Part shown: in pieces, positions 38,401 to 52,500 of the stretch
Numbering within the stretch: the stretch's first letter is position 1
Layout: each line of letters begins with the position of its first letter
Assembly (NCBI RefSeq): GCF_000189635.1
Contig: NW_002476418.1
Coordinates: 1 to 64,000, forward strand
DNA: 64,000 bases
Direction: 5' to 3'
From: Tetrahymena thermophila SB210
Taxonomy: Eukaryota > Ciliophora > Oligohymenophorea > Hymenostomatida > Tetrahymenidae
Made by a program: the position numbers and the translations under genes
Notes under the pieces: model-generated
Databases searched by the model: none
The model's input: the letters and a program-made list of their open reading frames with translations, nothing else
Told to the model about the DNA's origin: nothing

Positions 38401-41400
38401 AAATGAATATTAGTAAATCGGAGCTCTCATTTTGTAAAATAACTACATTGTTGGATGTGTATTATCTTCAGTAAATTACTATTGTAAATTATAGGATGGA
38501 TCTATCAATATCATAACCCAAAATAAATTAAGCATATTGAATTCAATTTAAAACAAATTTTTAGGAAATAATTATAATTTTTAGTTAGATGAAACAAACA
38601 ATTAACTCTTTTTATTTAATACATCTATTTTTGTTTATGATTTGACAGGAATTTTTTAGATTTAATTAACACAGTCGAATGGCCTGATAAGTATATTTAG
38701 CTTATGTACTAACGACATATCATATGTAACAGCCTCAAGTAATTTTTATTAATTTTTTATTTATTAAATTAGTCATTTAGTGTTTATTTTATTAATCAAT
38801 TTCAATATTCTAATTAAAAAAAATAAATTTAGGTGTCACTGTTATGCAAAGAGGTAGTTTAGTAGTAAGAACAGTTATCAGTAGTCCAGGTGGAGGTAAT
38901 ATCGTATAATTAATGTACTTACCGAATTAGAATCACATATTGTTCTTCACAACTCAAATGAGATTTGGATAAATATTTGTATACAGTTTGAGTACACTTT
39001 TGTAAGTAACTTCTATAAAAAATACATACACCTAAAATCCAATTTCTCTAACATGTGCTATGATTTATGACATTTTTCAAAATTATCTTGTATACATAGA
39101 TCTTACTGGGAATATTCTCATTATTTCTTACACTGGGGCATATTCTATGGTTAATTTTTTAAAAATGAACTAATTTGATGATGGTTTTAGTGCTCCTATT
39201 GGGTTTTCTTTAGACTTTGATATGAATAACATTCTTGTTTACAGCAGTTCAAATGTCTTTTAAATTCCTTATTCTTCTATCAATTTATGGTACAACAGGA
39301 TAATTAATTATCCTAAAAATTAATACTTTGCTTTAAACAGTGGATAAAATTCTGAGCAGTATTTCATTGTTGGTACATAGAACATTCTTTATACTTATTA
39401 GAATAATCAATTTTAAAGTTTCAACTACTTTAATGAAGATGATCGTTTAAGTTCAGTCAGCTATATTCCTGATTAGCAACTCTTAATAGTCGGTTTTACT
39501 CAGTAAATTAATATCTATTAACAATTTTCTTCAAATAACTTATCTCTTAGCAATAAAGTAATTATCACAGGTTATAAGTTGAAAGAATTTATTACTCCAA
39601 ATATTTTTTTGACTTTTGAAAATTCTATAGTAGATTATAATTTTTAGTAAAATTCTGAGAATTATAAAATAACATGGAATTTAGGTGTTTCTATAACAAG
39701 CTATTTATGGCTTAATTCTTCTTCACTTATTATTGTAGGATTTAATACTGGAGATCTCTTATTTTACAATTATTAATTATAAAAATAAACCAATATAAAT
39801 GTAGATTCTACTCCTATTATTTTTATTTAAGAAGGACTGAACTCAATTTGGGCTTGTTCAGTTATAGGGATTATATAGTAAATCAGCACATCTTCTCAAT
39901 AAACTACCTAAACTTTTAACTTGGCTTCTATTGTAACTCTCTAATAAGCAGATAAAATAAACGTCTTTTCAATAGATGAATAAAATTAGAGAATTTTTGT
40001 TAGTCTTTTAGAATAATATTTATTATATATATTTTCTTACTCAACTTAAGCTTTGCAAATACAGTAATATTTGAGCTTCCCACACCACGAAAAGAATAAT
40101 ATTTATTTTTCTAAAAATTATCTTATCATGTATTCAACATCTTAAATAAATATTCACAATAGGTCAAGTTTACAGTTTTTAAAAAGTTTAAAAAGAGAAA
40201 ATGTTTATGATCAAATAATGTCTATTTACTTTGTAAATGAGACCTATTTAATAATACCATTCTAGAGGAAACTTGAGTTATACTCATATGATGTTATTTC
40301 TAACACTATGCAATTTTTAGATCAAATAATAACAATATTACCTTAAGTCATAAAAACTCAAATCATATCTAATGGTTAATAACTATAGCTAATAGGATTT
40401 TCTAACAATATGGTATTTGAAAATAGATACTCTGTTCAATTGATAAGTAGCCAATCTACTTAATGCAGCCTAAATATTGATGTTTAAGATTATACCAGTA
40501 CTTAGCAACAGCTTTCATTAATACCTCCTACTACAGTTCCTTATTTTACATGGTAGAATAGGATAACTGTTACTTCTTCTAATAGTAATAATTATTTTTA
40601 TATGAACATGTTTTCAGATAATTTAGATTTAGTGAGTACTTCATCAACTTAAAATACTCTCCTTGTAATATAATCTCCTATTAATAGTAACAATAATTTA
40701 ATAAATGGCATGCAGACAATAAGTTTAAGCAATTAAATTTTCGCTTAGTTTTCTAAATAGTAAGTATTATTAAACAGCTTATAATTTTAATTAATTGATA
40801 CAAGTAATTATCAGTCAAGTATAGTTATTGCTTTCAATTCTTTTGTATAACAGGTGAGCTTCTAAAATATTGTACTTCCTAACTAAAAAACTCTTTCTTA
40901 AGCACAATTTTAGTTTAAAAATATGAAAACTATTGTTTTCAATAATATTGTCATAGATAAATGGAATTTACTTTAAAATCTAAGAAATCTATAGCAATAA
41001 TAACAAACAGCTTCTCAACTTTCAAGTTAAAATTCAGGCTTTTTTAATTTCTAAAATTGTAGTAGTGTTTATTTATATGGAATTTCAATTAAAAATTCTA
41101 TCATAAATATTAGTAATTTTTCTACACTATTCTTATTCAACACAATTAACGAAGTTATTTTGGAAGACTTTTATGTAGAAAACTTGTAAACAATTGTATA
41201 ATTAGCCACATTTTAAAATGTCTAAAAAATAACAATAAAAAACTTAACAATAAGTGATTCTTAATTCCTTTTATCTAAATAAAGCAGTACTAGCTTAAAT
41301 TAATTTATAATCTAAATTTCAGGCTGTCAAAATACTATTATATAAAACTCTTTATTTACTTCAAATTAAAATATGCTCTTTTTAAATACAAAAAATTACA

Positions 41401-44400
41401 TCGTAATTAATTAACAATTAGTGTATCTAGAAAGCGATTAGCTTACTCTATTGAATATTAGGCTTGAAAATAATTAAAATATACAATAAAACACAGGTTT
41501 AGCAATAATGAGCATAAGTTCTTCAATAAATAATTTGGATACCTTAAATATAACGCAAAATCAATTTAACATTTAATTTGAATCAACAGTTTCTATTTTT
41601 ATTCAGAATTCTGTATTTTAGTATAATATTGGTATTAATGGGGGAGCTTTATCTATTATCAATAACATTGGCTCTGTTATTATATAAAGAAGTTAGTTTT
41701 TATTTAACAAAGCCTAAGGAAGTGGAGGAGCTATTTATCTAAATTTGGCTTAAGGTTCTGTAAATTTAGACTAATCTAATCAAATAAGCAATAACAAAGC
41801 AATTATAGGTGGTGGAATTAGGTTGTATAGTTATGCAAACTCAATTTAAGTATCTATACATAAAGGTATTATTGAAAATAATAATGCTGACATTTATGGA
41901 AACAATTTTGCTACTTTTTTAGAATCAATCTTTGCTTCTTGCTCAAATATGAATTGTTTTTTCAATAAGTCTAATAATTAGTTAAGTATAGAGAGGTTTA
42001 ATAGTGGAGATACAGCTCACTTATCTATCATTTTTTTAGACTAAGATGGTAGATCCATGAGTTTTGATCCCTCAAAAGTAGATTCAAACAGTTACCCAAG
42101 TGAAATAATTGACGAAATTAAAAGTTATTAATTATAAGTAACAACATCATTAAATGGTAATGAAAAAATAAATATTAATGGTGAAAACTTCATTAGTTAC
42201 AACAGATTCTCATAAAATACCTCTGCTTTCGAGCTAAACAATTTCCAAATTTTATCAATTCCATAAACAACCTAGCAAATTAATATAAACTACTAAATAC
42301 TTCCTACAAAAATACAACAATTGAGTAATTCTAGCAAAAATTCAATTTTAACAAGTATATAATTTAGAGAATGTATTGTAGGAGAAATAATGAAAGCTTA
42401 CTCTTAAACTATATTTTCTTGCTAAAAGTGTTTGGCAGGAACTTATTCTTTTGCAGAAACTGACCTTATCATGGAAAACAAGTAAGGTTAAATATAGTGC
42501 AAAAAATGTCCTTACTCTGCTATCAGCTGTGAAGGAAATTAAATTTAACTTAAAAATAGTTATTGGAAAATGAATGACACAACTGACGAAATAATTTATT
42601 GTGTCAATAATCCAAATTCTTGCCAATCTGAAAATAGCGAAAGTAGAAAAGGGTGTATAAAAGGATATATAGGACCTTTATGTGAAACATGTGATTTAAT
42701 CGGTGATGTTTGGGATGGTTAAAGGTACACTAAATCTTTATCTTCTAGTTATGAATGCTCACAGTGTAGCTCTCTTTATTACCAAATAATTTTTATTGTC
42801 CTTTCTATTTTATTTTTATCAATATATTTTTTGATGAGCTTGGAAATCTTTATGAATAATTTTTATCATAGTCAGCTATGTCACTATTTGAGGTTTTTGC
42901 AGATTATACCAATATCCTAAAGCTAGATCAAAGATAGATCTTCTTTATACATAAAAATTTTAACAAATTACATTTAAAACTCTTCAGTTTTAATTAACTA
43001 TTCTTACTACTTCATCCCAAGCTTAATCTCTGTAATTCCTAACTCTTTTGGATAGCCAAGTAACAAACTAGTAATTGGATTATAGTGTTTACTAAGTATA
43101 TAGTACCTAAAAAAAAATGGAATTTTACAGACAGTTTCTATATTTCAGTCCTTAATTCCTCTAATTTTTATATTTTTATTAACTCTCATTTTGTTTATAG
43201 CATTTTTAATAAAGAGAGGAAAGTTCTAAAAAGCTAAATTCTATACCCTCTATAATATATTGTTTGTGTTCTTCTAGCCTGATCAAGTAAATTAACAAAT
43301 TTCAAAAACTTTTTCTTTGAATAAATAATATTTTATGCAATATTACTAATAAAAAATACATTACTATTAGTAAATTTATTTTAAACTTCTTATTTTTAGT
43401 TTTTAAATAAATTTATTTTTTCATTTTTAACAAATTTTTGGTTTCATTTTTACTATTATTAATTAGGTAACATTTTTGACTAAATTGTTAAGTTGTAGAT
43501 AAATTGGATCTTATAGTTACGCAAGTGAAAATTTACTACTACTCTGTGATGATGATAATTACTAATCATTTCAAAGAAAATTCGCAATTCCACTTCTGGT
43601 TTTTTGGATAGGAGTACCTGTGATATCTCTGATAGCAATATATAAAAAAAGAAATAAATTAAACACTTGCTATACTTAATACAGATTAGGATATTTTACA
43701 ACTGGATTTAAATAGAAATTCTTCTATTGGGAGTTTGTTAGAATGTATTTGAAAATTTTAATTATTTTGATTTTTACTATTTACAATTCTAATTTATATA
43801 TAACTTATTTGATAATAATACTAATTTTCTTTGGTTACATAAAAATGACAAAAAGCTATTAGCCATTTTAAAGTATTAGTCTTTCTAACATGGAAATAAC
43901 ATCTTATGCTATATTAATAACAAATGTGACTTTATAAATATTTTAGTTAGAGTACGACACAATAGTTTTATAAATATTTTCAGCTACAATTCATAGTTGG
44001 ATGATTTTATATTTGATTTTGGTCATCATATTTATAAAAATTAATGATTAGTAAAATTTATTTGGGAAAATATTTAGATGTTTCCTTAGATTTATTCTAC
44101 CTTAAAAGTATTATATTAAACTTACTTCAAGCAACAAGATAAAATTTTCAACGTTTTTAATGTGGAAAAAAGTCAGAAAAAATATATAATTGATTATATT
44201 AAAGAAAGCTTTTGAAAAAGTAGAAACATCAGAAGTTTTAAATCTGAATGTTAATAATACAACTATAAAAGACAGTATCAGTAAATTAAATTATTATTTT
44301 AATTAATTGTTCTATTTGTAAAATTTTACTTTATACTTTAAAATAGTGAAGAATATCAGTAAATCTATCCATAATTCAATGAGATTAATATCTAATTTAA

Positions 44401-44726
44401 CAAGTCAATAAAATGATGTACAACTGAATTAAACAAATAGTAATAGCAGAATAAAAATCTTGGACCATGACAAATAAAAATAAAAAAGCAATTTTATTTA
44501 AAGATTAAAAATTAGCGATTCATCATAGTAGCAGGAAAATTATATGTAATAAGATTATGTAATTTAAAGTATGATAGATTTAGAAGATATTAATGAATTA
44601 AATGAAAATAAAATTTAAGATTAAAATGAGCTTTAATTTTCTTAATTTTAGACTTTATCTATGAAGAATTCAATGTAAAAAGGAAATAAATAAATATAAA
44701 AGTAAACAAAATTAGAATGCAAATGA
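35468..44726 (+). CDS. Giant multi-domain membrane protein, copy 1, 2972 aa
   Basis: Probably a cell-surface or vesicular receptor-like protein. Exons: 35468-38738, 38833-43286, 43467-44280 and 44347-44726 (8919 nt with TGA). A signal peptide (residues ~1-30) precedes a Cys-rich, furin/growth-factor-receptor-like segment (CISNCLVCQ, CLQCNQDYIL, ~32-110). A long beta-rich body has a WD-like strand near residue 505 (ATCSKEGRLFVWDI) and Asn/Ser-rich parallel-beta-helix-like repeats, with GGALSI and GSGGAIYL near residue 2030 as in polymorphic-membrane-protein repeats. A second Cys-rich segment (CQKC, CKKCPYSAISC, GPLCETCD; ~2280-2400) leads to multiple membrane helices from ~2405 and a Gln/Asn/Ser-rich cytoplasmic tail. 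This architecture is an expanded ciliate family; ligand and role are unknown. Confidence 0.9.
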
Positions 44727-45479
44727 TACTTTTACCTAATTACATAAAAATTTGTTTTTATTTACTTATTTATTATTTTGTGATTTACTTAATCTATTAC
44801 TTGTATTTTTAAATAAGCAGGAATATCAACCACTGTATTCTTTTAATGTTCAGAAAGAAATCTAAGAATATCTTTATGATAAAATTCTTTTAAATTAATT
44901 TTTTCTTAATAAATTTTTAATTTAGCTTTTTCAAAATGTTTTTTATTACATTGACTATAACATTAACCTCTAGTTTTTGTTTATTTCAATGGATTGTATT
45001 TTCTAATATGAATTTAGAGTTAATTTTATTTAAATTAGAACTAATAAAAAAAATTTTAGATATTAATCAAAATTTGATAATATACCCAAATCCTAACTTT
45101 ATTTGATATTTCTACAAAAGTCTTTAAAGATATTAATTTATAAGTAAATCTAATAAACACAAAAAATATATATATATAAATGTGAATATTCAAGTAATTA
45201 AATAATTTATTTGAATTATTTTTATAAGGCCATCTTAAATTTAATGGTATTCAAATTATATTCATACATTCATATATAACAAATACATATAAACTTAATA
45301 ATTTCTAAATTTTACTCATGAATATTAAGTGATAAATTTTTATTTATTTTTTTTCTTTTTTGCTCTTTATAAAATATTTATTTTTAAATTTCATGTAGCG
45401 TAGGCAAGAAATTTAGTAAGTTAAATCAAATTGTTTGTAGATATTATGTTGGTCTCCTTTTTTATATTCTATTTTGATT

Positions 45480-46021
45480 TTTTCAGATAATAATCCTTCC
45501 TTCACTTAGGAAATATCTTAAATGAATAATTCAGTAAATAAGAGCTATAACCTTTAATTTTGGTCTTTAACTAGTTCTTTGAATTTCTTCCTTCAGAGCT
45601 ATTTTCGTCGTAAACTCTTCTAGGAATCTAAATACTTGGTCTGTGATTTCTTCTAAAGCTTCAATGACCATCAATCATATCTAGGTTCTTTACTAATACC
45701 GAATTAAAACTCTTTGTAATGGTTCGGAGATGAAGTTCTAAGATCGAAAGGAATCTTTTAATTATTTTATTTTGTTTAAAATTAAAATTTTAACATCATA
45801 TTTCATCCTTCCACTATTTTCAAATTTATCTATTATATATTCAAAGATATTATCTTCGTTCTAATTTAATAAATCATCAAAATTATCATAATTTTTATCA
45901 ATATAAATAGTTGGAATAGAAGTATCAAAGAAATATTTATTTTTTATTAAACTTATATTGTTAATATTATTAAACAGATAGAGTATGTTACCATACAAAT
46001 TTACAGAAAAAGGTTTCATAT
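45480..46021 (-). pseudogene. Probable degraded protein gene
   Basis: On the minus strand an ATG at 46021-46019 opens a protein-like frame (MKPFSVNLYGNILYLFNN...; IDKNYDNFDDLLNQNEDN). Later, protein-like segments lie in other frames: RTSSPNHYKEFQFGISKEPR and then NHRPSIQIPRRVYDENSS, ending at TGA near 45500. The segments are closely spaced and no acceptable introns separate them, so frameshifts in a decayed gene are the best reading. The family is not recognised. Confidence 0.4.
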
Positions 46022-46161
46022 ATCTTGTTTTTATATTTTATAAAATTAATTAATTAATTTCAAAAATAGTAAATCCCCGCGGGTTACTTCAGGCGAAACA
46101 TCTGTATTAATTAAATTATAAAATTATATATTTTTATATAAATCATATTCAAACGCATCAA

Positions 46162-46206
46162 CCATTCAAAAAAATAGTGATCTCAATTCACTAAATTTTT
46201 GAATGG
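46162..46206. repeat. Hairpin with 19-bp arms
   Basis: The arms begin ccattcaaaaaaatagtga and end tcactaaatttttgaatgg and pair at 17 of 19 positions around a 7-nt loop. The hairpin lies in the spacer between giant genes 1 and 2. No target duplication flanks it that I could see. It may be a small foldback element or a structured RNA. Confidence 0.55.
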
Positions 46207-46557
46207 CATTTTGCTATATCTTATTTCAGTAATTCAATACAATTGAATAAAGACAATTTTAAAAATTATTTTTTTATAATAAATGAGATGAGTAAGCTAT
46301 GATAAAATAATGATTAATTATTTTTGTTTTGATTTAGTATGCAGTTTTTTTGAAATAATGAATTACAGATATTAATAGATCTACATGTAATATTGAAAAA
46401 TTAAGGAAAAAGCTTAATGACTTTGCATTTTCACTTATATATAAATTTAATTTAATCCAAAAAAGAACTTAAAAAATTCTAGACTTGAATTTAAAATAAC
46501 TTTTATCATTATAAAAAGTGTAATTAAAAAATATTAAAGATATTTAATATTAAAAAT

Positions 46558-49500
46558 ATGGAAAAAAAGAACAAACTAATCATCAGTAATAGAAATATCA
46601 TATTATTATTGAGTATAACTTTTTTAGTTGCATAACCAGGTAATGGCGAATGCATCAGTAATTGTTTAGTGTGTTAGGATCAAAAATGTTTAGAATGCTT
46701 TTAAGACTATACTTTAAATACTTCATTAAACATTTGTGTTTACAAAAATTGCCAAAAAGGTATGGCTTTGTAGCAAGTAGTTGATTCATCTGGAGTAATT
46801 GAAAAAAAATGCGTTGCTATTTGTTAGTAATAACAATATTTGAATGCATTAACTAATACTTGTTAGTCATTAAGTTAATGCTCTTCATCTTACTTTACTT
46901 CTTCTAGTAGTACTACTAACTCTAATAACATTATTGATTTAAAAATATTAAATGCTAGAAGCCTTCTAGCGTTTTACTCAAATGTTGTGTCGCAGATAAG
47001 AGTTGATACAGGTTAACTGGAATTAAGTCTTAGTTATGGAGCTTAAGCTATAAAGTCTTAATATTTTAACGGTTTGTATTACATATTTAGGACAGATAAC
47101 TCTATTATACTGTGGGAAGTAGAGTTTGATAAAAAATTGTTGATCTCTTAAATTTAATTTGGAGTCAGCATAAATGATAGTCGGATAATTAATATTAGTG
47201 AATTAATTGGTGCTTATTTAACTTTTGATGTCTTAAATTCAATAATATATATCAACCCATTAATAGAATTAGTTAATAATCAAATTTTATAAAAGTAAAT
47301 TCCTTTAAAAATATCATATGCAAATAATAGTTATTTTATTTCTTAGAATTTGATTTTTATTTTTTCCTCTTAAAGTCTTACAGTTTACGCCATTGATACT
47401 GACTAATCTTTTAAACTAAAATATACAGCTTTACTTTAAATAAACAACTTTGTAAATTCATTTTCAAATGTCATAGATGCAATTTATCAAAATGCGCAGA
47501 ATGTTTTTTTTATAATTACATAAAATGCTGCTTTTATATATAAATGCAAAGTATCATCTTGCAGTACAGTAAGTTTACCTTCATAACCAAAAAAAATGAT
47601 GTAATCAGTATCAAATTAATAAAAATTAAATGTATTAATTTAGTTTTAGTTAAATTTATCATTATATGATGATAACTTAGTTATTATTCAATAATTTAAT
47701 CTTGAAAATCAAATTTTAGATTTCACAATTTCTTATTTCACTTTAAATAGAATGAGAGAAATTTATGTGCTTTCTAACAACTAATAACTTAAAATCTATT
47801 AAGAAACATAGTAAATGAATAAAATTTTATTTATTCAAACAGATCAAATAAAAGTCTATTCTTAATAACTGCAAAATTTGATTACTCTTAATTAAGATAA
47901 TGGAATAATTAATTATTTGGCAATAATTGGTAACGGACTCTAAATCATAATTAAAGCTAATAATCAGCAATAATAATAGAAATAAATTATCTCATCTTAA
48001 TTTTAGCCAAATTATATTACTAACTAAGGAATTGTTACAGATATTCTTATCTTCAATGATTTAAATGTTTTAGCTACTTGCTCAAAAGAGGGAAGATTGT
48101 TTGTGTGGGATATAACCAAAGTGTATGATGCTTAATATAGATATCTATATTACAATAACCAAGATAGCTGTTTAAAGTTATAAAGGCTTTCAATTTATTA
48201 GATAATTGCTCTTTTCTAAAATACTATTGTCATCTTAGATATAAGATAGTCAACACCTTTAAAAGTAATTTAGAAAAATAATCCAAATCCAACAAAAGAA
48301 TTCATTACTGCTAATAAATATTTAGGAATTCTAATTTATGATGGAATCCTAAACTGCATTAAAAATGATGGTAGCTTACTATTTTCAACAAATGATCCAA
48401 GCTTTATTTAAAATATATATAATATATATATAAGCTATAACAATCTCCTATTCTTTTAATATTAAAGTTAAATGAAGGTATATAAGGTAGATCCTACTTA
48501 AAATACAATCTAAAGTCAAATGACACTTTTTTCAACTTACAATAGTCCAAGTAAAGTAAATATTTAGCTATCAAAAATTAAACCATTTCCAGAGTCACTT
48601 TATTCCTCAGTAGGATATACTTTTGAAGTAGTTATTTTTGATACAAGTTCTTCCTTTTATATTTTCGATGAATAATTTCACGTTTTATAGCAAGTTAATC
48701 AAGTTCCATTAGTATCAGCTGTTGATTTTAATTTCCTTATTTCTAACCCCTTAGATCCAAACTATTTTGTGATGGGATATACGACCTAGCAGACAGCAGC
48801 ATTTAAATTTTAGGTTTATAATATTTAAAAAGGAGTAAATGTTGCTAATTTAGCTGCGTTTATAGTTTCAGGATCTTATCTGATGGAGCCAAGAAAAGTA
48901 CCAAATAAACCGAGTTAGTATGATCTTGAAATTGTAATTCCTTTGAGCTATTTTACTGCAAATAATGTCTTTAGATATGATACTAATGTTGCAGCAAATG
49001 TATTCTAAATGGGGAAACAAATATAAAACGAAATTCAGTCAATTTATAAAACCTTTCCAGATTTATCATATAATTTTTTTGGAGGATAATCAGGATTTGT
49101 TGGAGTATCACCTTTAAATACAAATTATGTTAAGCAAGTTTTTTCTCTTTCTTCGAATGACATTATAAATGTTTAATAATGTTACAGTTTAGGTGTTTAT
49201 TTTGTAATTTCTAAAAAAATTTAAATAGTAAATATCCACACAAATAGCTTGATAGAGGAAATCATATTTAAAGATACTACACAATAATCAGTTCAGGGAT
49301 TTTAAATTTTTGCTGATTTTTAAATAGCAATTGCTTTTAAATCATCATAATTAATATTGAAAAATTTTAAGGATGGACAAACTTATTCCTATACAAACAT
49401 AAATAATTTATCTTTTTACAATTTAGAATAAGAAAATCAATTGATTACTATCTTTGGTTCAAAAGTAGTAAAGTTACAATTAAATTTAAATGAATATTAG

Positions 49501-52500
49501 TAAATCGGAGCTCTTATTATGTAAAGTAGTTATATTATTGGATGTATATTATCTTCTGTAAATTACTATTGTAAATTACAGGATGGATAAATCAATATCA
49601 TCACCAAAAATAATTTAAGCATTTTGGCTTCCATTCAGAACAAATTTTTAGGAAATAATTATAATTTTTAGCTTGATGAATCAAATAATTAACTCTTTTT
49701 ATTTAATACATTGATTTATGTTTATGATTTGACAGGAATTTTTTAGATTTAATTAACACAGTCGAATGGCCTAATAAGTATATTTAACTTATGTACTGAC
49801 GATATATCATATGTAACAGCCTCAAGTAATTTATTAATTTTCAATAAAAAATAATGGATATTTAGTTTTTACTTATTAATTTCAATATTCTAATTTTAAA
49901 AAAATAAATTTAGGTGTCACTGTTATGCAAAGAGGTAGCTTAGTAATAAGAACAGTTATCAGTAGTCCAGGTGGAGGTAATATCCTATAATTGATGTACT
50001 TACAAAATTAGAATCACATATTATTCTTCACAACTCAAATGAGATATGGATAAATATTTGTATACAGTTTGAGTACTCTTTTGTAAGTAACTTCTATAAA
50101 AAATACATACACCTAAAATCCGATTTCTCTAACATGTGCTATGATTTATGACATTTTTCAAAATTATCTTGTATACATAGATCTTACTGGGAATATTCTC
50201 ATTATTTCTTACACTGGAGCATATTCTATGATTAATTTTTTAAAAATGAACTAATTTGATGATGGTTTGAGTGCACCTATTGGGTTTTCTTTAGACTTTG
50301 ATATGAATAACATTCTTGTTTACAGCAGTTCAAATGTCTTTTAAATTCCTTATTCTTCTATCAATTTATGGTACAACAGGATAATTAATTATCCTAAAAA
50401 TTAATACTTTGCTTTAAACAGTGGATTAAATTCTGAGTAGTTCTTTATAGTAGGTACTTAGAACATTCTTTATACTTATTAGAATAATCATTTTTAAAGT
50501 TTCAATTACTTTAATGAAGATGATCGTTTAAGTTCAGTCAGCTATATTCCTGATTAGCAACTCTTAATAGTCGGTTTTACTCAGTAAATTAATATCTATT
50601 AACAATTTTCTTCAAATAACTTATCTCTTAGCAATAAAGTAATTATCACAGGTTATAAGTTGAAAGAATTTATTACTCCAAATATTTTTTTGACTTTTGA
50701 AAATTCAATAGTAGATTATAATTTTTAGTAAAATTCTGAGAATTATAAAATAATATGGAATTTAGGTATTTCTATAACAAGCTATTTATGGCTTAATTCT
50801 TCTTCACTTATTATTGTAGGATTTAATACTGGAGATCTCTTATTTTACAATTATTAATTATAAAAATAAAACAATATAAATGTAGATTCTACTCCTATTA
50901 TTTTTATTTAAGAAGGACTGAACTCAATTTGGGCTTGTTCAGTTATAGGGGTTATATAGTAAATCAGCACATCTTCTCAATAAACTACCTAAACTTTTAA
51001 CTTGGCTTCTATTGTAACTCTCTAATAAGCAGATAAAATAAACGTCTTTTCAATAGATGAATAAAATTAGAGAATTTTCGTTAGTCTTTTAGAATAATAT
51101 TTATTATATATATTTTCATATTCAACTCAAGCTCTGAAAATATAATAATATTTGAGCTTCCCACACCACGAAAAGAATAATATTTATTTTTCTAAAAATT
51201 ACCTTATCATGTATTCAACATCTTAAATAAATATTCACAATAGGTCAAGTTTACAATTTCTAAAAAGTTTAAAAAGAGAAAATAATTTCGATCAAATAGT
51301 GCAAATTTACTTTGTAAATGGGATTTATTTAGTAATACAATTCTAGAGGAAACTTGAGTTATATTCATATGATGCTATTTTTAACTCTTTACAATTTTTA
51401 GATCAAATAGTTACAGTGTTACCATAAGTGATTAAATTTCAAATCATATCTAATGGTTAATAACTATAGCTATTAGGATTTTCTAACAATATGGTATTTG
51501 AAAACAAGTACACAATTCAATTAGTGAGTCATCAATCTACTCAATGTAGCATGAGTATTGATGTTTAAGATTATACCAGTACTTAGCAACAGCTTGCATT
51601 AATACCTCAAATTACAGTTCCTTATTTTACATGGTAGAATAGGATAACTGTTATTTCTACTAGTAGTAATAATTATTTTTACATGAACATGCTTTCTGGT
51701 AACTTAGATTTATTGAGTGCCTCTTCAACTTAAAATACCCTCCTTGTAGTATAATCTCCTATCAATAGTAACAATAATTTAATCAATGGTTTACAGACAA
51801 TAAGTTTAAACAATTAAACTTTTGCTTAGTTTTCTTAATAGTAGCTATTATTAAACAGCTTATAACTTTAATTAATTGATACGAGTAATTATCTATCAAG
51901 TATAGTTATTTCTTTTAATTCATTTGTAAAGTAGGTGAGTTTTTAAAATATTGTATTTCCTAACTAAAAAACTCTTTCTTAAGCACAATTTTAATTTAAA
52001 AATATGAGCAATATTGTTTTCAATAATATTGTCATAGATAAATGGAATTTAATTTAAAATCTAAGAAATCTTTAGTAATAATAACAATAAATTTAGCAGC
52101 AATCAAGTCAAAATTTAGGCTTTTTTAATTTCTAAAATTGTAGTAGCGTTTATTTATATGGAGTTTCAATTAAAAATTCTATTATAAATATTACCAATTT
52201 TTCTACAATATTCTTATTCAACACAATTAATGAAGTTGTTTTGGAGGACTTTTATGTAGAAAACTTGTAAACAATTGTATAATTAGCGACATTTTAAAAT
52301 GTCTAAAAAATAACAATAAAAAACTTAACAATAAGTGATTCTAAATTTATTTTATCTGAATAAAGCAGTACTAGCTTAAATTAATTTATAATCTAAATTA
52401 TAGGTTGCCTAAATACAAAGATATTAAACTCTTTATTTATATCTAATAAAGATATGCTCTTTTTAAATACAAAAAATTATTTCACAATTAACTAATAATT

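Larger units (their letters stand above)
44727..46557. other. Spacer between giant genes 1 and 2
   Basis: It contains a degraded minus-strand coding relic (about 45480-46021), a GC-rich patch near 46076-46092 and a hairpin at 46162-46206, all listed separately. The first ~700 bp hold nothing I can identify. The last part is the leader of giant gene 2. Confidence 0.5.

Noticed and set aside
42348-42626. Minus-strand 92-codon frames in the giant genes (also 53429-53707).
   Set aside because: They lie antisense to the Cys-rich segment of two near-identical genes. Conservation is explained by the sense strand.
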